Program-made: the position numbers and the translations under genes | The notes under the pieces: generated by a model | What the model was told of the DNA's origin: nothing | Seen by the model: only the letters and a program-made list of their open reading frames with translations | The model's database searches: none | DNA from: Luidia sarsii | Taxonomy: Eukaryota > Echinodermata > Asteroidea > Paxillosida > Luidiidae | Reading direction: 5' to 3' | Length of the DNA: 64,000 nucleotides | Assembly: GCA_949987565.1 (NCBI GenBank) | Contig: OX465110.1 | Span: forward strand, 6,111,476 to 6,175,475 | In this document: piece after piece, positions 35,658-47,059 of the stretch | Layout of the letters: each line of letters opens with the position of its first letter | How positions within the stretch are numbered: the first letter of the stretch is position 1

Positions 35658-35744
35658 AAAAGGTTATGTTCGTTAAGCTTTACCTTTACACAAACTTTTG
35701 ACAATGTATAAAGGCTTGGATCTGGGCCAGATTGTTTCGAAAGA

Positions 35745-38467
35745 TCACTCTGATACGTAGATTGAGATCTTACCATTGAGTTTGGGCTCAGTGTCTGCTG
35801 AGTTGAGGTTGTAGAGACGACACTGGCCGTTGGCTGAGGAGTAGTCAAAGGACCTGCATCCAGAGTGTTGGGTACAGAACCCGCTACACATCAAGACAGA
35901 TCTGGCCGTGGTGGTGGACAGGGGCACGGGGCTAGCGGTCCATCCTCTGCCGTCCAGCTTCTTGAAGGAATCCGACGTCTTGAACGTTGAGCAAGTCTTA
36001 AAGTCCCCCTTGGCGAACTGACTGGTAGGAAAAGGGCCTGGCAGATAAGGCACAGAACGACGAATTATGTGAAACTTCCACATAGAGACTAACTGAGGAA
36101 ACTGAGCTTCTGTGATAAGCCAAAGACAAGTCAGCCTGCAAGTTGGCATGGCTTGACACCAAGTCTAGTAAGTGGCAGTATGCATCAATTCTATCTTTTT
36201 GCAACACGTGTCTGCAGTATACCTAACAGCATTGTATTCGACTGCATCACATCCGAGTCCGAGTCCGAATCTTTAAGGTTCGAGGCCATGTCAAGTCGGG
36301 TCATCAAATTTCGGAGTCCGAGTCATGGGCCTTCATATTAATTGTATTTTAATAATTTTCTAGTAATAAACTTCTACCCCCTTTACTCTTTTACTTACAA
36401 TTGATTGCAATAATATAAGTAATAGGCTATTTTTAGGAATTATTATTTCCATTCATGACGTAATGAGAGGCCGTATCTTCCTATGCAGTTGTTAATAAAG
36501 GGCGGAAAAAGCTTGGTTGCAAGTCCATCTAGTACACAATTATTTTCCGTCCCTAGGTTTAGCTGTAGTCGCAACAAAACAACCGTAGGGATATCAGAAA
36601 CTAGTCTCGAGCTCTTGATACGGCATAAGACTAGACTAGTGTATCACTCCGCCAAGATATAGCCTAGTCCCTTAGCTGAGCAGGTTTTGTACTCCCCTTG
36701 GCAATCTATGACTGGTTGGAAAAGGGCCTGGCAATTAAGGCAGAAAACCATGGACAAAGTGAAGTTTCCACAGAGGAAAAGTGGGAAACTTGTTGAGGAC
36801 TTTCTGAGATAAACCTAAGACAAGTCAGAACTTATGTTCGAAGGGTTGACATCGTGCTGTGCAGTGTATCCATCACGTGGCAACATGTATTTGAAGTATA
36901 CATGGCATCGGTAGTCTGTTATCACGAAAGTCTTACCTTCGGTTTTCCTAGGACATCCCCCAGTTGTATTATCAACTTTCACTTCAGCAAGCGTCAGATA
37001 GGCATCGGTGCTGTCTGCATGGTGGGAATCGATGTCCAGTGTGACGTATCTGGCCATCCTTGGTGGATCACACAGGAATACAACCGTTGCTCCATCGATG
37101 GACTGTGCCCTGGTTGCTGGTAGGCCGCACGGTTGGTTGTCGGCGTAGTTGGGGCTCAGGCCAGCTCGTGCTACAGCAGCAGCGAAACGGTATTGCTCTG
37201 TTGTAAAGATCGCCAAAGAGGATCATGCTGTGTTTTCTGAAGAAGGGTATGAATTCCAAAGACTCTCTCAAGAAAATCAATTGAGCCCAAACCTACCGGT
37301 ACCACAGCATCCTTGTCTGAGGGTAACGGTGATTCTCCCCAAATTGTGGCTGGTTTCCAAGTCTAGTCGCCACCAAGGATGTGCATCGCCGTGGTCTGCA
37401 CGAAAAAAAGGTTCTTTTTTAGATTAGAAATAATGTTTTACCATAACTCCAAAACCAGCGAATGATCGTCCAAATTATGTTAAATCGTTTAATTTAAGGA
37501 AGTTTTGTTCCATTTGAATTCGTGTCACTGCAACATTCTTCCTTGTTCATGTTGAATAATCCGTCAGTCAGTTGGCCCACATTGGTCTGCTGTAACACTG
37601 ATGAGATCACGCCAACTTTCCCTATCAACTGCCTGGTGAGATGGAGCTGAACAGCTCAGTTCTATAGTCCTGGTCATTTCTTGAAGCCAAGGTTTAGCTG
37701 GTCTTCCTCGCCTTCTTTTACCATGCACTATTTTTCTGGAAAGCTGTCTTTTCCATGCAATATCTTGTCGTGATGTGACCGATTTGTCACCATCAATTAA
37801 TTTGTGTTCCGTTCTTGCTAGGAAACTCATTACTCTTGAATAGCACCACATTCATCGAATACCCAAATGAAGTTCAAATCAACACGACCATGAGCACTGT
37901 TATTAATGTTGCCCAAGGAGCACATGTGCTCTTTTATATCATATAATGATCTTGTGGAGGTAATGTCTGGTGGTGATGCTGATAGTGATAAAGGCATGGG
38001 TCGTGACAAGATTATTCGTACCTGTGTGCGAGAAGGTATCGATATCCCCGTCAATAGCATTTCCCGCTGGGCCAATACCGTGGGACGTGCTTTGTGTAGT
38101 AGGTTTGCCAATGACCGATAAAGCTACAAGAATAGAATGTAGAAACAGGAAGGTTCACCAATAGCCAGCTTGCATTCTTATTGCTGGTGAGAGAAAGTGT
38201 ATACAAATAATGCAATGTATATTATGAGTGGCTTTCTATTTAATCTAACGATGGTCAGCGTGGTCGAGTGAGGTGAGCATGAACGCACAACGCCTCGATT
38301 GTGAGCGGACCATAAGAAACACGTCAGCCATCAGCCATTGTTATCTTCTCTATCCTCTTACCTGCGAAATGGCATCGGACATTCTGCAGGAGACACAACT
38401 CAACCACCAGAAGAAGGTGGACCGCTCGCTGTAGACAACCGAAGAAGAGGCGCTTGCTTGCCGACAT
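35745..38467 (-). CDS. Lectin gene E: secreted FTP plus PAN/apple protein
   Basis: Exons on the minus strand: 38467-38362, 38123-38022, 37395-37297, 37197-36937 and 36037-35745 (TGA stop). Same layout and length as gene C (286 residues, or 284 with the alternative donor at 37303). Exon 1 begins MSASKRLFFGCLQ and ends CHFA, differing from gene C at three positions; most other differences between C and E are intronic or silent. FTP and PAN motifs are those described for gene C, including the cryptic donor AATGGTAAGATC in the last exon. Intron 2 carries the LINE tail copy at 37564-37851. The pair C/E is the youngest in the array, or they are two haplotypes of one locus placed in tandem by the assembler. 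Confidence 0.86.
37564..37851 (-). pseudogene. LINE reverse-transcriptase C-terminal tail in gene E intron 2
   Basis: Duplicate of 25030-25317 with one visible residue change (LIDGDK instead of LIDADK). Open for 95 codons. Confidence 0.7.
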
Positions 38468-39110
38468 GTTTCCAAGTCTGCCCCTGTCTTTGTGCAGCCT
38501 GGTCTTCTATGTGTCTGTGAGCCAGAATGCTAATCGTGCGTGGAATCAGACGCCACGCGTCCTACTGGCGTCGATGCAATTAGTATGAATTTGACGAGGA
38601 GGGGATATATATGGCTGGTGAGGTATTCGTGATGTATTCGTAGCCACTGAGGGAAGAATGAGTAAAAGAGCCTTGAGTGGTATTGGACCGCACACTGGGG
38701 GCTCCTTTGCCTTCTACATGTGTTATATGTATCGGTCCATAATGCAGTGGAACTTGAGAGTGCGTGGCTGCGTGCCCTTGGAAGCGTTTGCCAATAATTC
38801 AGTAGCAGTCCATTACGGCCTCCATGCGACCTGCCGCTCATAAAACATTAACTTAAGTTAGCGTTCAACGTAAAGCATGCTTAGGTTTTACAAAGGACAG
38901 TGCGGAGCAGGGTGCGTGTGTATAGGTTTTTTATTTATTTATTCCAAACACTGTAACTCATTTATTCCAAACACTCTAACTGTTTCCCCTAACCAAGGAT
39001 CGCCTATTAATCATTTTACAAGTATTTGTTGTTCGAAGTCAAAATAAAACAAGGGAGTACTTAAATTGTTGAGGGTCTATTTTTATTTCCGATATCTCCC
39101 CTGCGCCAGC

Positions 39111-39830
39111 GGTGTGACGAGCACATTCGCATCTGAATATGAATTTACCTGGACGGTTCGTTCATGAAGGTGTGGCGAGAACATTCGCATCTGAATATGT
39201 GACCCGGCACAGCGACATGAGGAATATCCCACCCAAACACTTTTTGAGTAAACAACGCCTGAAGTTAAAGTATCTTAACAATTCGATTACAAATCAATTT
39301 TTTTTCTTTTTGGAAATTTTAAGTATTAGAGGATATTATATTTTGATATCATTTTGAAAGCTAATGGTATACTCTTTCACATCATTAGAAAACCTCAAAA
39401 TCTCAAAAGTGGGGGTTATTCCTCATTATGCTGTGCCGGGTCACATAATTATTATGGCCTGCAGAGAGGAGTATTATGCAGATGTAAAGTAATGTATGCC
39501 GTCTATGCCGTGATGCATGTGCCTTCAGCCATCAAGCACTTTTGCCTTTTGGATTATATGGCATTTCATTCATTATCTTATTTCATTATCATTAATTACC
39601 CAGCTGGAAGGTTTCGGCAGCAACCCGTGGGTGTACCCAAACGAAGAATTAACTAGAGGTCTCTTAAGGTTAGTACACATTCATGCCACTATAATCCAGC
39701 TGCTTTGACAGCATTACATTCTATCTGAGATAAATCATTATGCTGTATCATTATGCTGTGCCGGGTCACATATGAATTTACCTGGACGGTTAGTTCATAA
39801 AGGTGTGGCGAGAACATTCGCATCAGGAGG
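39111..39830. repeat. 58-bp tandem repeat split by a TIR element
   Basis: Units of about 58 bases (ggtgtg-cgag-acattcgcatctgaatatgaatttacctggacgg...) start near 39111 and 39169, and a partial third near 39809. Unit 2 is interrupted after gaaTA at 39197 and resumes with TAtgaattt at 39771. Confidence 0.85.
39198..39770 (-). mobile_element. Composite TIR element (573 bp) containing MITE copy 2, with TA target duplication
   Basis: Outer ends TGTGACCCGGCACAG and CTGTGCCGGGTCACA, flanked by TA on both sides. A complete MITE-like copy occupies 39198-39445 in reverse orientation to copy 1. The remaining 325 bases end in a second right-hand terminus. The uninterrupted neighbouring 58-bp unit shows the empty site ctgaatatgaa. 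The flank attatggcctgcagagagg inside this element also adjoins MITE copy 1 near 26725-26753. Confidence 0.8.
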
Positions 39831-40634
39831 GAAACCATGAGATCTTGCATTGTATGCAGCTGCTTCTAAAAACCTTGACTATTAGTTTTTGTGCCAGTAA
39901 TGCTGAAGTGACACCTTCATTGAATTGTTTCTTTGGATCGAATTTCTGGATTTAATTTCTGGTTGGAATTTCTGGTTGGAATTTCTGGAGTAAAGCAGTG
40001 GGATCAAAAGATATTGCTGGTAATTATTAAAATGGCTTAATTCGTTGCTTGTCCGAAATCGTCACGATGGGGTTGGCGCCTCTTGAGGGCGCTGTTTAAG
40101 TGAGTCGAGCAGTGCCGCGTTAATAAGCGCAGAGTAGCGTGGTTCGCGCGCCAAAGTTTTTGTTTTGTTTCGCTCGTATCATTTTACTCCGTCACGCAAT
40201 TATCAAACTAGACGACGCCGGCCAGCCTTGCTGGGGAACAAAGGAAGGCGGGATATCCCGGCTGCATCATAGCTCATCAGATCGTACTAAACCAAGGGTG
40301 GAAATGGTGCATGTCGGGCTTCGCGTGTTATCACACGAGCAGGAAGTAGACCGATCCGTACCACTGCACAGGGCTCAGACTAGAACGAGGGTGACCGACT
40401 CTGTGCTGTTTACTACGCCCGTGGGCCGATCAACATATGTACACGGCTGTGGCGAACCCTGGGGTAAGTCTCCTTACATGCGCATGGAACTGATGTTGTT
40501 GTTTTCCTTAGTCTCGTAATTATAAAGTGAATACAATGCATCGGAACGATTTGGTTCGGTTGCTAGTGACAGTCCGTTAGGGCCCAGTTTCATAGAGCAA
40601 CGCGTGAACATCTGCTAAATGTGATCATTCTTCC
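39831..40634. other. Intergenic
   Basis: Short repeated tggaatttctggt words (39955-39990) and a gggcccagtttcatagagc word near 40580 that recurs as ggacccaatttcatagagc near 48887. The open frame at 40139-40519 has no recognisable domain and no splice context. Confidence 0.5.
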
Positions 40635-40826
40635 TCGCAGTGGCTATTGTTACGGCAGTCGTCCGTGTGCATGGTTCCCTCACTTGAAAGTATTCGTCAG
40701 CATTGCAGGCTGGTTGAACCGGACAATTCGTTGATAGTCTGGTTGCAAGAGCTAAACATCCTGACAAATGTTGCCAAGTACGTCAGGGAGCCACACGGAC
40801 GACTGCCGTAGACACAGCCACTGTGA
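40635..40826. mobile_element. Hairpin MITE, copy 1
   Basis: About 190 bases with long inverted arms (gcagtggctattgttacggc on the left, matched by gccgta-acagccactg on the right), a second block gtcgtccgtgtg/cacacggacgac, and a central agagctaaacatcct shared with 56208-56397. No coding capacity. Confidence 0.8.
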
Positions 40827-41049
40827 ACATAATTACACACCACACAGCTATATGCATCGTATTCCACTGTTCTTGACGTGGCACAAAACGAGAAGTATAG
40901 GTTGCCAAGCTGATCCTATCCTATATGAATCACGACCTTTTGTGCTTCAAACAAAATGTTGGGTGTGAAAGCAGAGTCTATGAAATTGTCCCCAGCTGCC
41001 TAAAGAACTTGTGCTATGAGGCACATAAGCGTCACGACGTATGACACCT

Positions 41050-41370
41050 AACCACCGTTGCTAAGCTATAAGTGTACATGCGCGAAGGCAGGTTTTGCTG
41101 AGGCCTCCCCATTCATTCATTCATTCATTTCTCAGGTAGTTACAGGCCCAAAGCACGAAACAACCCTAATCCTTACCCTAATCCTAACCCTAATCCTAAT
41201 CCTAACTCTATCAGTAACGCTAACTCAACCCGAACTCTAACTCTAACCGTAACCATAACCCTAACCGTAGCGCCCTAAGCCTAACCTACGCTGGTTTACA
41301 AAACACGTCCTTGTATAGTCCCCACACAATACGGGGTACCAGCGTGGCTCAACGACGGTGGTTAAAGGTC
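41050..41370 (-). mobile_element. TIR element with telomere-like core, copy 2
   Basis: Inverted relative to 8959-9280. It contains a CCCTAA/TCCTAA array at 41163-41270 and the shared flank aacacgtccttgtatagtcc. The homology extends slightly beyond both ends (cataagcgtcacgacgtatg near 41025). Confidence 0.65.
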
Positions 41371-41668
41371 AACTGCAATGCATTTTGGAATTCATTTTTA
41401 CTATTTCAAATAATACTATGGTGTCAGTAAAATACATCCATGCATTTTTTTCGAATTTTAAACTATGGGAAAGAGTTTTAAAAATTATTTAAGTTTGGAA
41501 GGGGGAGCAGCCACGCCCCCGTGGAGGACGTCCTTGGTGACGTCAGCGGATGAAGACTCGGTCCATTACTCTTGTTGGGGAACTATTGTATTGTACGTTC
41601 GTATTATACCAACAGTCAGTGCACGTTTCTCAAGAGAACCGATTTCGGGAGTAAATATCAACAAACAA

Positions 41669-41845
41669 TGTGACACGCCAGCCAGATTCGTTGTTGAAGA
41701 TTGCAGCAGTGGAATAAACATGCATTTATTCCCTGACGATCCTAGAATAAGCCGCATTTTGACGTCAAAAATCACGCTGACACGACCGAAATAATCCGAC
41801 CCGTCAAATCGTGCAGTGCAGTGTCCATTTCGAAGCTTGTTTTCA
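41669..41845 (+). pseudogene. Degenerate THAP-domain-like fragment
   Basis: The plus strand reads PARFVVEDCSSG, MHLFPDDPRISRIL and LTRPK, then after a stop and frameshift SNRAV and CSVHFEACF. This follows the layout of THAP zinc fingers (CxxxC, a FP-D basic helix, a C-x2-H-F end about 38 residues later), as in P-element-like transposases and THAP genes. The first cysteine is replaced by Phe and the frame is broken. This is a motif-level call without a database search. Confidence 0.35.
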
Positions 41846-42653
41846 CGGAGACCATCCGGGCTCATACGTGTATGGTTTGGCAAAGTGTTCCTGTCTGTGG
41901 CTATAGGAAAACTATAGTCAGAATCTCTATCCTTGTTATCGACTTAGAATTCATCTGATTCCGAAGAAAAAGCTTGTCAAAAGACGTCTCGGCCAACAAA
42001 ATTGTCAGGTTTTTCTCGCCGAGAAAAAGACTGGTGCCACGCTCAAAAAACGTGCATTATCCACTGAACGCGTCAGGGAACCTCTCCGACTATCTAAGTG
42101 CATACGGCTTTCGCGGGGAGAGAAAAAAATCTGCGTTCATCCGGTGACGTAAAGAACAGCGCCCTCAATAACTACGAGCGTAATTTTAATCAATTAAAAA
42201 AGGCTTCTAATAAGCTTGAAACACAAAATTTATGTTTGATCTGGAATTACAATGTACCAATGAACATATTTAATGCCAAATCAGGATTTTTGCACTTCAG
42301 TTTAAGCATCATAATTTTATGTCGGTCCTGTTAAATCTCGTGCTATGCCGGGGTCGTTGTCGCATCTACCCCTCGTCTTTTCAATGTTGTCACCCGCTGG
42401 CTGTAGCCTGTGGGAAATCCATTGACTGGGGGGCTATGACCCCCGTCATTGACGCTCAGTTGAATCTCTCTTCATAATCCAGTCCCCATGTTCTAACGTG
42501 ACGGGCAGTCAATACGGGATTAGGCCAATAATTATCCGGACGGCATGAATAGGGAGACTTGCAAAGTTTTCGCCTGAACAAGTGTTGAACTGGCTGTGTT
42601 ATATTCAGAGTAGAGTCAAGGCTCTTTAGGTCAGTATACAAACATGGTACAAA

Positions 42654-42907
42654 TGTGACCCGGCACAGCATAATGAGGAATAACCCCATTTTTTAGATTT
42701 TGTGGTTTTCTAATGATGTGAAAGAGTATAGTATTAGCTTTCAAATTATATCAAAATTTAATATCCTCTAATACTTAAAATTTCCGAAAATCCCCCCCCC
42801 CAAAAAATTTATTTATAATCGAATTGTGAAGATTCTTTAACTTCAGGCGTTGTTTACTCAAAAAGTGTTTTGGTGGGATATTCCTCATGTCGTTGTGCCG
42901 GATCACA
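42654..42907 (+). mobile_element. TIR MITE (TGTGACCCGGCACA family), copy 3
   Basis: 254 bases in the same orientation as copy 1. The right terminus is mutated to GGATCACA, a change shared with copy 4. The flanks are AA on both sides. Confidence 0.85.
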
Positions 42908-43704
42908 AATGAAGAAGTTCAGCGATCAATGTGTGCCTGTATTAGTTAAGATTGAGAGGCCTGTCTTACCATTTTCTTGTTGCAGTTCTTCACAATCTGT
43001 TTTATAAACTAGTGTTGAAATAGCGCATCGTGTATATCGGTGAGCGTCCATGACTCAAGTTCTCATTGACTTTCAGAGTCACGAACCGTAATAATGCATT
43101 GATAAAGTTCGGGAAACTTAGTTCTTTCTGCCATACCGCCGACTGGTCTGACTGTACATGTATATAGCGCCCACTCTTGACATCTTGTAAGACGGGCAGG
43201 GTATTTCCAGTTGCGAGGATGGCAGTTGAAATAGGCATGCGACATAGCCTTGCATTAATTGCATTCATTGGACCTTATTGGACCAATCGGTATTTTTCTG
43301 TGGGAACTGAAAAGATGCGCCAAATGAACTTTGGGATGCGAGATTTAGTACTTTCTGAATAACCTCGGCTTGGTTGTATAGAGGGCGCTATTCCTGTGCG
43401 CGCTGGTTGTATGTTCAGAGCTCCTCCAAGAATAAGCTCCAGTGACGTCGTGTGAAAGATTTTCTCGCCATATCCCAATCGGTGCCACGATTTTCTTAAC
43501 CTCTTGGTCTCGTTAATCGCGTGGCGTAGTGGTGTGAAAGTGTTTTCCTCTTTCTCCGGTAAATATTTCCTGCGAATCATTAACCGCCATCTTTCAAAGT
43601 TGTCTGAATAACCTTGGTTTAATATAATATTGGAATAATATTGGTTTAAATATCATTTGTGCACAATGATATCAAATTGTGCTTGTTTACATTACTCAGG
43701 CTCG
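42908..43704. other. Intergenic
   Basis: Several short open frames on both strands without recognisable domains. gagggcgctattcctgtgcg near 43380 may be transposon-derived. Nothing firm is supported. Confidence 0.45.
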
Positions 43705-44223
43705 TATAGAGAAAGAGAGGGGTAGAGAGAGAGAGAGAGAGCGAGAGGGAGAGAGGGGGGAGAGAGAGCGAGAGAGGTGGATATAGAGGGGGAGAGAGGG
43801 AGGGAGATATGGGGTAAGAGAGGGGAGACAGTGAAAGAGAGGAAGGGAGAGAGAGAGAAAAAGATGGAGATAAAGGAGAGAGGGAGATCGAGAGAGGGGA
43901 GAGAGGGAGAGAGGGGAGAGAGAGAGAGAGGGGGAGAGGGAGAGAGAGGGGGAGAGAGGGAGATAGGGAGAGAGAGAGGGGAGAGAGGGAGAGAGGGGGG
44001 GAAGAGGGAGATCGAGAGAGGGGAGAGAGGGAGAGAGAGAGGGGAGAGAGGGAGAGAGAGGGGGAAGAGGGAGATCGAGAGAGGGGAAAGATGGAGAGAG
44101 AGAGGGGAGAGAGGGAGAGAGAGGGGGAAGAGGGAGATCGAGAGAGGGGAGAGAGGGAGATCGAGAGAGGGGAGAGGGGGAGAGAGAGAGAGGGAGAGAG
44201 AGGGAGAGAAAAGGAGAGAGGTG

Positions 44224-44257
<34 letters not shown>

Positions 44258-44312
44258 GATAGAGATAGAGAGACAAAGAGGAGAGAGAGAAAGGAGAGAG
44301 AAGAGAGGGGTG
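43705..44312. repeat. (GAGAGG)n purine tract
   Basis: About 600 bases of gagaga, gagagg and gatcgagagagg units, purine-only on the plus strand except for the regular gatcgag phrase. Frames on both strands are repeat artefacts. Confidence 0.95.
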
Positions 44313-45159
44313 GGGGAGAAAACACCTTCCATTTTTATTACGAAGCAAACCGTGGCTGGCTCTTCCGTGGTCCAGGTGTAGAGTTACGGCATTATTCGCG
44401 CCCGGCTCGGGTGACTCCGTCGAGTGCAGCGGCGCGGCGGGTCGAAATATTGCGGGACAATTATTGCACGCCCTGGGTTCGTTTTGCTTCGCGGGCCTCG
44501 TGCACTCACGAGTCGCGAATAAGACACGTCGTCTGGATCGAAGAAGGATGGGGTTGGGGAGGGGTTAAGGGGGGGGGATGCATGGGTGGGTTGGGGGCGA
44601 GGAATATCACACAGATCGACCGGAAACCAATATAATATTGCGCGATGTTTACATGGAAACAATGGGAATCTAAACACGCCCGAAGTACGGTGCTGTCTGT
44701 TTGGATAGAGCCTCCTCGTTGATTTTTTTTTTTTTTTTTTTTGGGGGGGGGCTTGCTTTAAAAAGAAAATGCCCACCGCTGTTGTGCTTTGCCGGGGTTA
44801 GGTTGTTTAAGTGTGTCAGGTCATTGATTGTTCGAGTGCAAGCTTTGGAGGAGTGGGGAAAAAACACCACCAGCGGGGTCGTTTGCTTATGTAGAACGCC
44901 ACAATTTATGGTTATTATTGAAGTCATTTTTCCCCCGCAAACTGGTCCTCCGGCCAGAACAAGGCATTCCCGTGATGTCGGAGAGGGAAGGGAAACGATT
45001 GGAATACAAATTGAAGAAAAGAAAATGGTCAACGGGTCGATCAATCGACCGACACTCCTCATCTTCCCCTCAACCGTTTAAGCGACGTGAGAAAAAAATG
45101 TCGCCAGGCGGTTCCTGTCTCTCCTCTGCTAATGGAGCAACACGGCATGTCAGAACCAG

Positions 45160-46340
45160 CCATAAGACGAAGGAAAAAGGGAGAAGGAAGAAGGAAGGGA
45201 AGGAGGAGGAGAAGAAGAAGGAGAATAAGACGAAGACGAAGAAGAAGAAGAAGACTTTTTTTGACTTTTCAAATGGAAACTTTATTGCAATCCATTTGAC
45301 ATGAATCAACATACAAGGAAATAAATAATGAATATACATAATGAATATACATGACAATGAACAGAATAAACAGAAATATACAAGTTTAAACAAGTAAAAA
45401 GAAGAAGAAGAAGAAGAAGAAGGTGAAAGAGAAGGGGGAGACGAGGAAGGAGAAAAAGAGGGAGAAGAGGAAGGAGAAGAAGGAGGAGAAGGAGAAGGAA
45501 GAGAAGGAGAAGGAGGCTAAGGAGAAGGAGAAGGAGAATGAGGAGAAGCAGGTGTAAGAGAAGGAGAAGAAGGAGAAGGAGAAGAAGAGGGAGAAGAGGA
45601 AGGAAAATAAGAAGGAGGAGGAGAAGAAAAAAAGGAGTAGAAGGGAGTAGAAGTAGAAGGGGGAGGAAGGAAGAGAAGAAGGAGAAGGAGAAAGAGGAGA
45701 AGGAGGATAAGGAGGATAAGAAGAAGAATGAGAAGGAAAAGGAGGAGAAAAAGGTGTAAGAGACGGAGAAGAGGAAGGAGAATAAGAAAAGGGGGATAAG
45801 GATGATAAGGAGAAGAAGGAGAAGGAGAAGTAGGAGAAAGATGAGGAATAGGAGTAAGAGGACAAATAGTTAAAATGGGAAGGAGAGGAAGAAGAGGAAA
45901 AGGAGGAAAAAAGTAAGATGAGGAAGAGGAGGATGAGGAGGAAAGGGAGTTGGAGGAGTAAGAGGAAGAAGAGGAAGGAACAAGAAGAAAAAGACTTTGT
46001 TTTACTTTTCAAATGGAAACTTTATTTCAATCCATTTGACATGAATCAACATACATGGAAATAAATAATGAATATACATAATGAATATTCATGACAATGA
46101 ACAGAATAAACAGAAATTTACACGTTTAAACACAAGTAAAAGAGTTGTGTTTTAATGAGGAGGAAAGGGAGTTGAAGGAGTAAGAGGAAGAAGAGGAAGA
46201 AGAAGAAAAATAGGAAGAAGAGAAAGAAGAGGAAGAAGAGGAAGAAGAGGAAGAAGAGGAAGAAGAGGAAGAAGAGGAAGGAGAGGAAGAAGACTTTTTG
46301 ACTTCTCAAAAGGAGAACTTTATTTCAATCTTTTGAAAAT
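45160..46340. repeat. Two retroelement 3'-end modules plus a partial third, separated by GAA/GGA arrays
   Basis: Modules at 45253-45395 and 45992-46141 are nearly identical (ttttcaaatggaaacttta, catttgacatgaatcaacat, ataatgaatatacataatga); a partial third is at 46290-46340. On the minus strand each contains an AATAAA-type signal and runs directly into a (TTC)n/(TCC)n array. This is the layout of a retroposon 3' end with a microsatellite tail. Confidence 0.75.
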
Positions 46341-47059
46341 AACCTAAAAAATATTCCTCATGTCGCTGTGCCGGGTCACATATGTATAATAGCGAAACAT
46401 ATATGAGAGATGTTTTGTAATACAAAACAAAGTCAGTTTAAGGGGAGTTGTCAAAGTAAAGTAAAATAAACTTTTAAAACAATCTTTTGAAAATAACCGA
46501 AACAAAACGAACCAAAATAAACAATATTTACAAGTAAGACTTGAAATTAATCAACTAAATAAATGAATATAACAAAATTAAACAATAAACATAGGAGAGA
46601 AATCATATGTATAATAGCGAAACATATATGTGACATATATATGATATTTTCTAATAATGTGAAAGAGTATATCATTAGCAAAATTATTTCCGTGCGGTAA
46701 AGATTTTTAAAGTTACAGCACGAGAAAGACGCCGAGGCGAAGCCGTGTAACGGAAAACACTTTTCGAGAAAAACAGCTTTGAAGTTTGCGGTCCGAACGT
46801 GGAGCTTAGTCAGTGAGTGTAGCGCGCGTACGCGCTAAATAAAGTGTTACAGAAATCAAAACCCCTTGGCAACGTGAATGTTGTGGATCGTGTTTGGAGT
46901 TCGAATTCAGCATATCTCATAAGTATGAGTAGTAGATCATTCCTTTATAGTTTCCTGCCTGAAGAGAACTGTTTTCTGTTAGATTGAACACGCTAAACTT
47001 TGGTTTAAAGATCCAAGATGGCTGATAAACAAAACCGTGACGTCATCGAAGACGGGTCT
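46341..47059. other. AT-rich intergenic with MITE fragments
   Basis: Right-end MITE fragment 46351-46380 and left-end fragment 46629-46680, with tataatagcgaaacatat repeated at 46384 and 46610. A GC-richer stretch at 46690-46870 (gtagcgcgcgtacgcgct) shows no coding signal. Confidence 0.6.

Larger units (their letters stand above)
32508..35744. other. Spacer between lectin genes D and E
   Basis: Duplicate of the B-C spacer lacking its 1477-base block. It contains the second GAAA hairpin (33255-33296), the second RT fragment and a Penelope-like fragment at 35546-35657 beside gene E. Confidence 0.8.
30400..38521. repeat. Segmental duplicate of about 16.4-26.0 kb
   Basis: Genes D and E with their spacer repeat genes B and C. 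The offset is +14011 up to 33726 and +12534 from 33727, because 19716-21192 (1477 bases) is missing here. Identity looks very high in the E/C part, where differences are isolated bases. Between about 31815 and 32335 the sequence follows gene A rather than B. Confidence 0.9.

Noticed and set aside
40139..40519. 126-codon plus-strand open frame
   Set aside because: No recognisable domain, no conserved copy in the window, unremarkable start context.
43646..44348. Several 200-codon frames on both strands
   Set aside because: They lie within a GAGAGG microsatellite, where all frames are open by composition.
46690..46870. CpG-rich promoter or gene start
   Set aside because: Composition is suggestive but no first exon, initiator or coding continuation could be identified.
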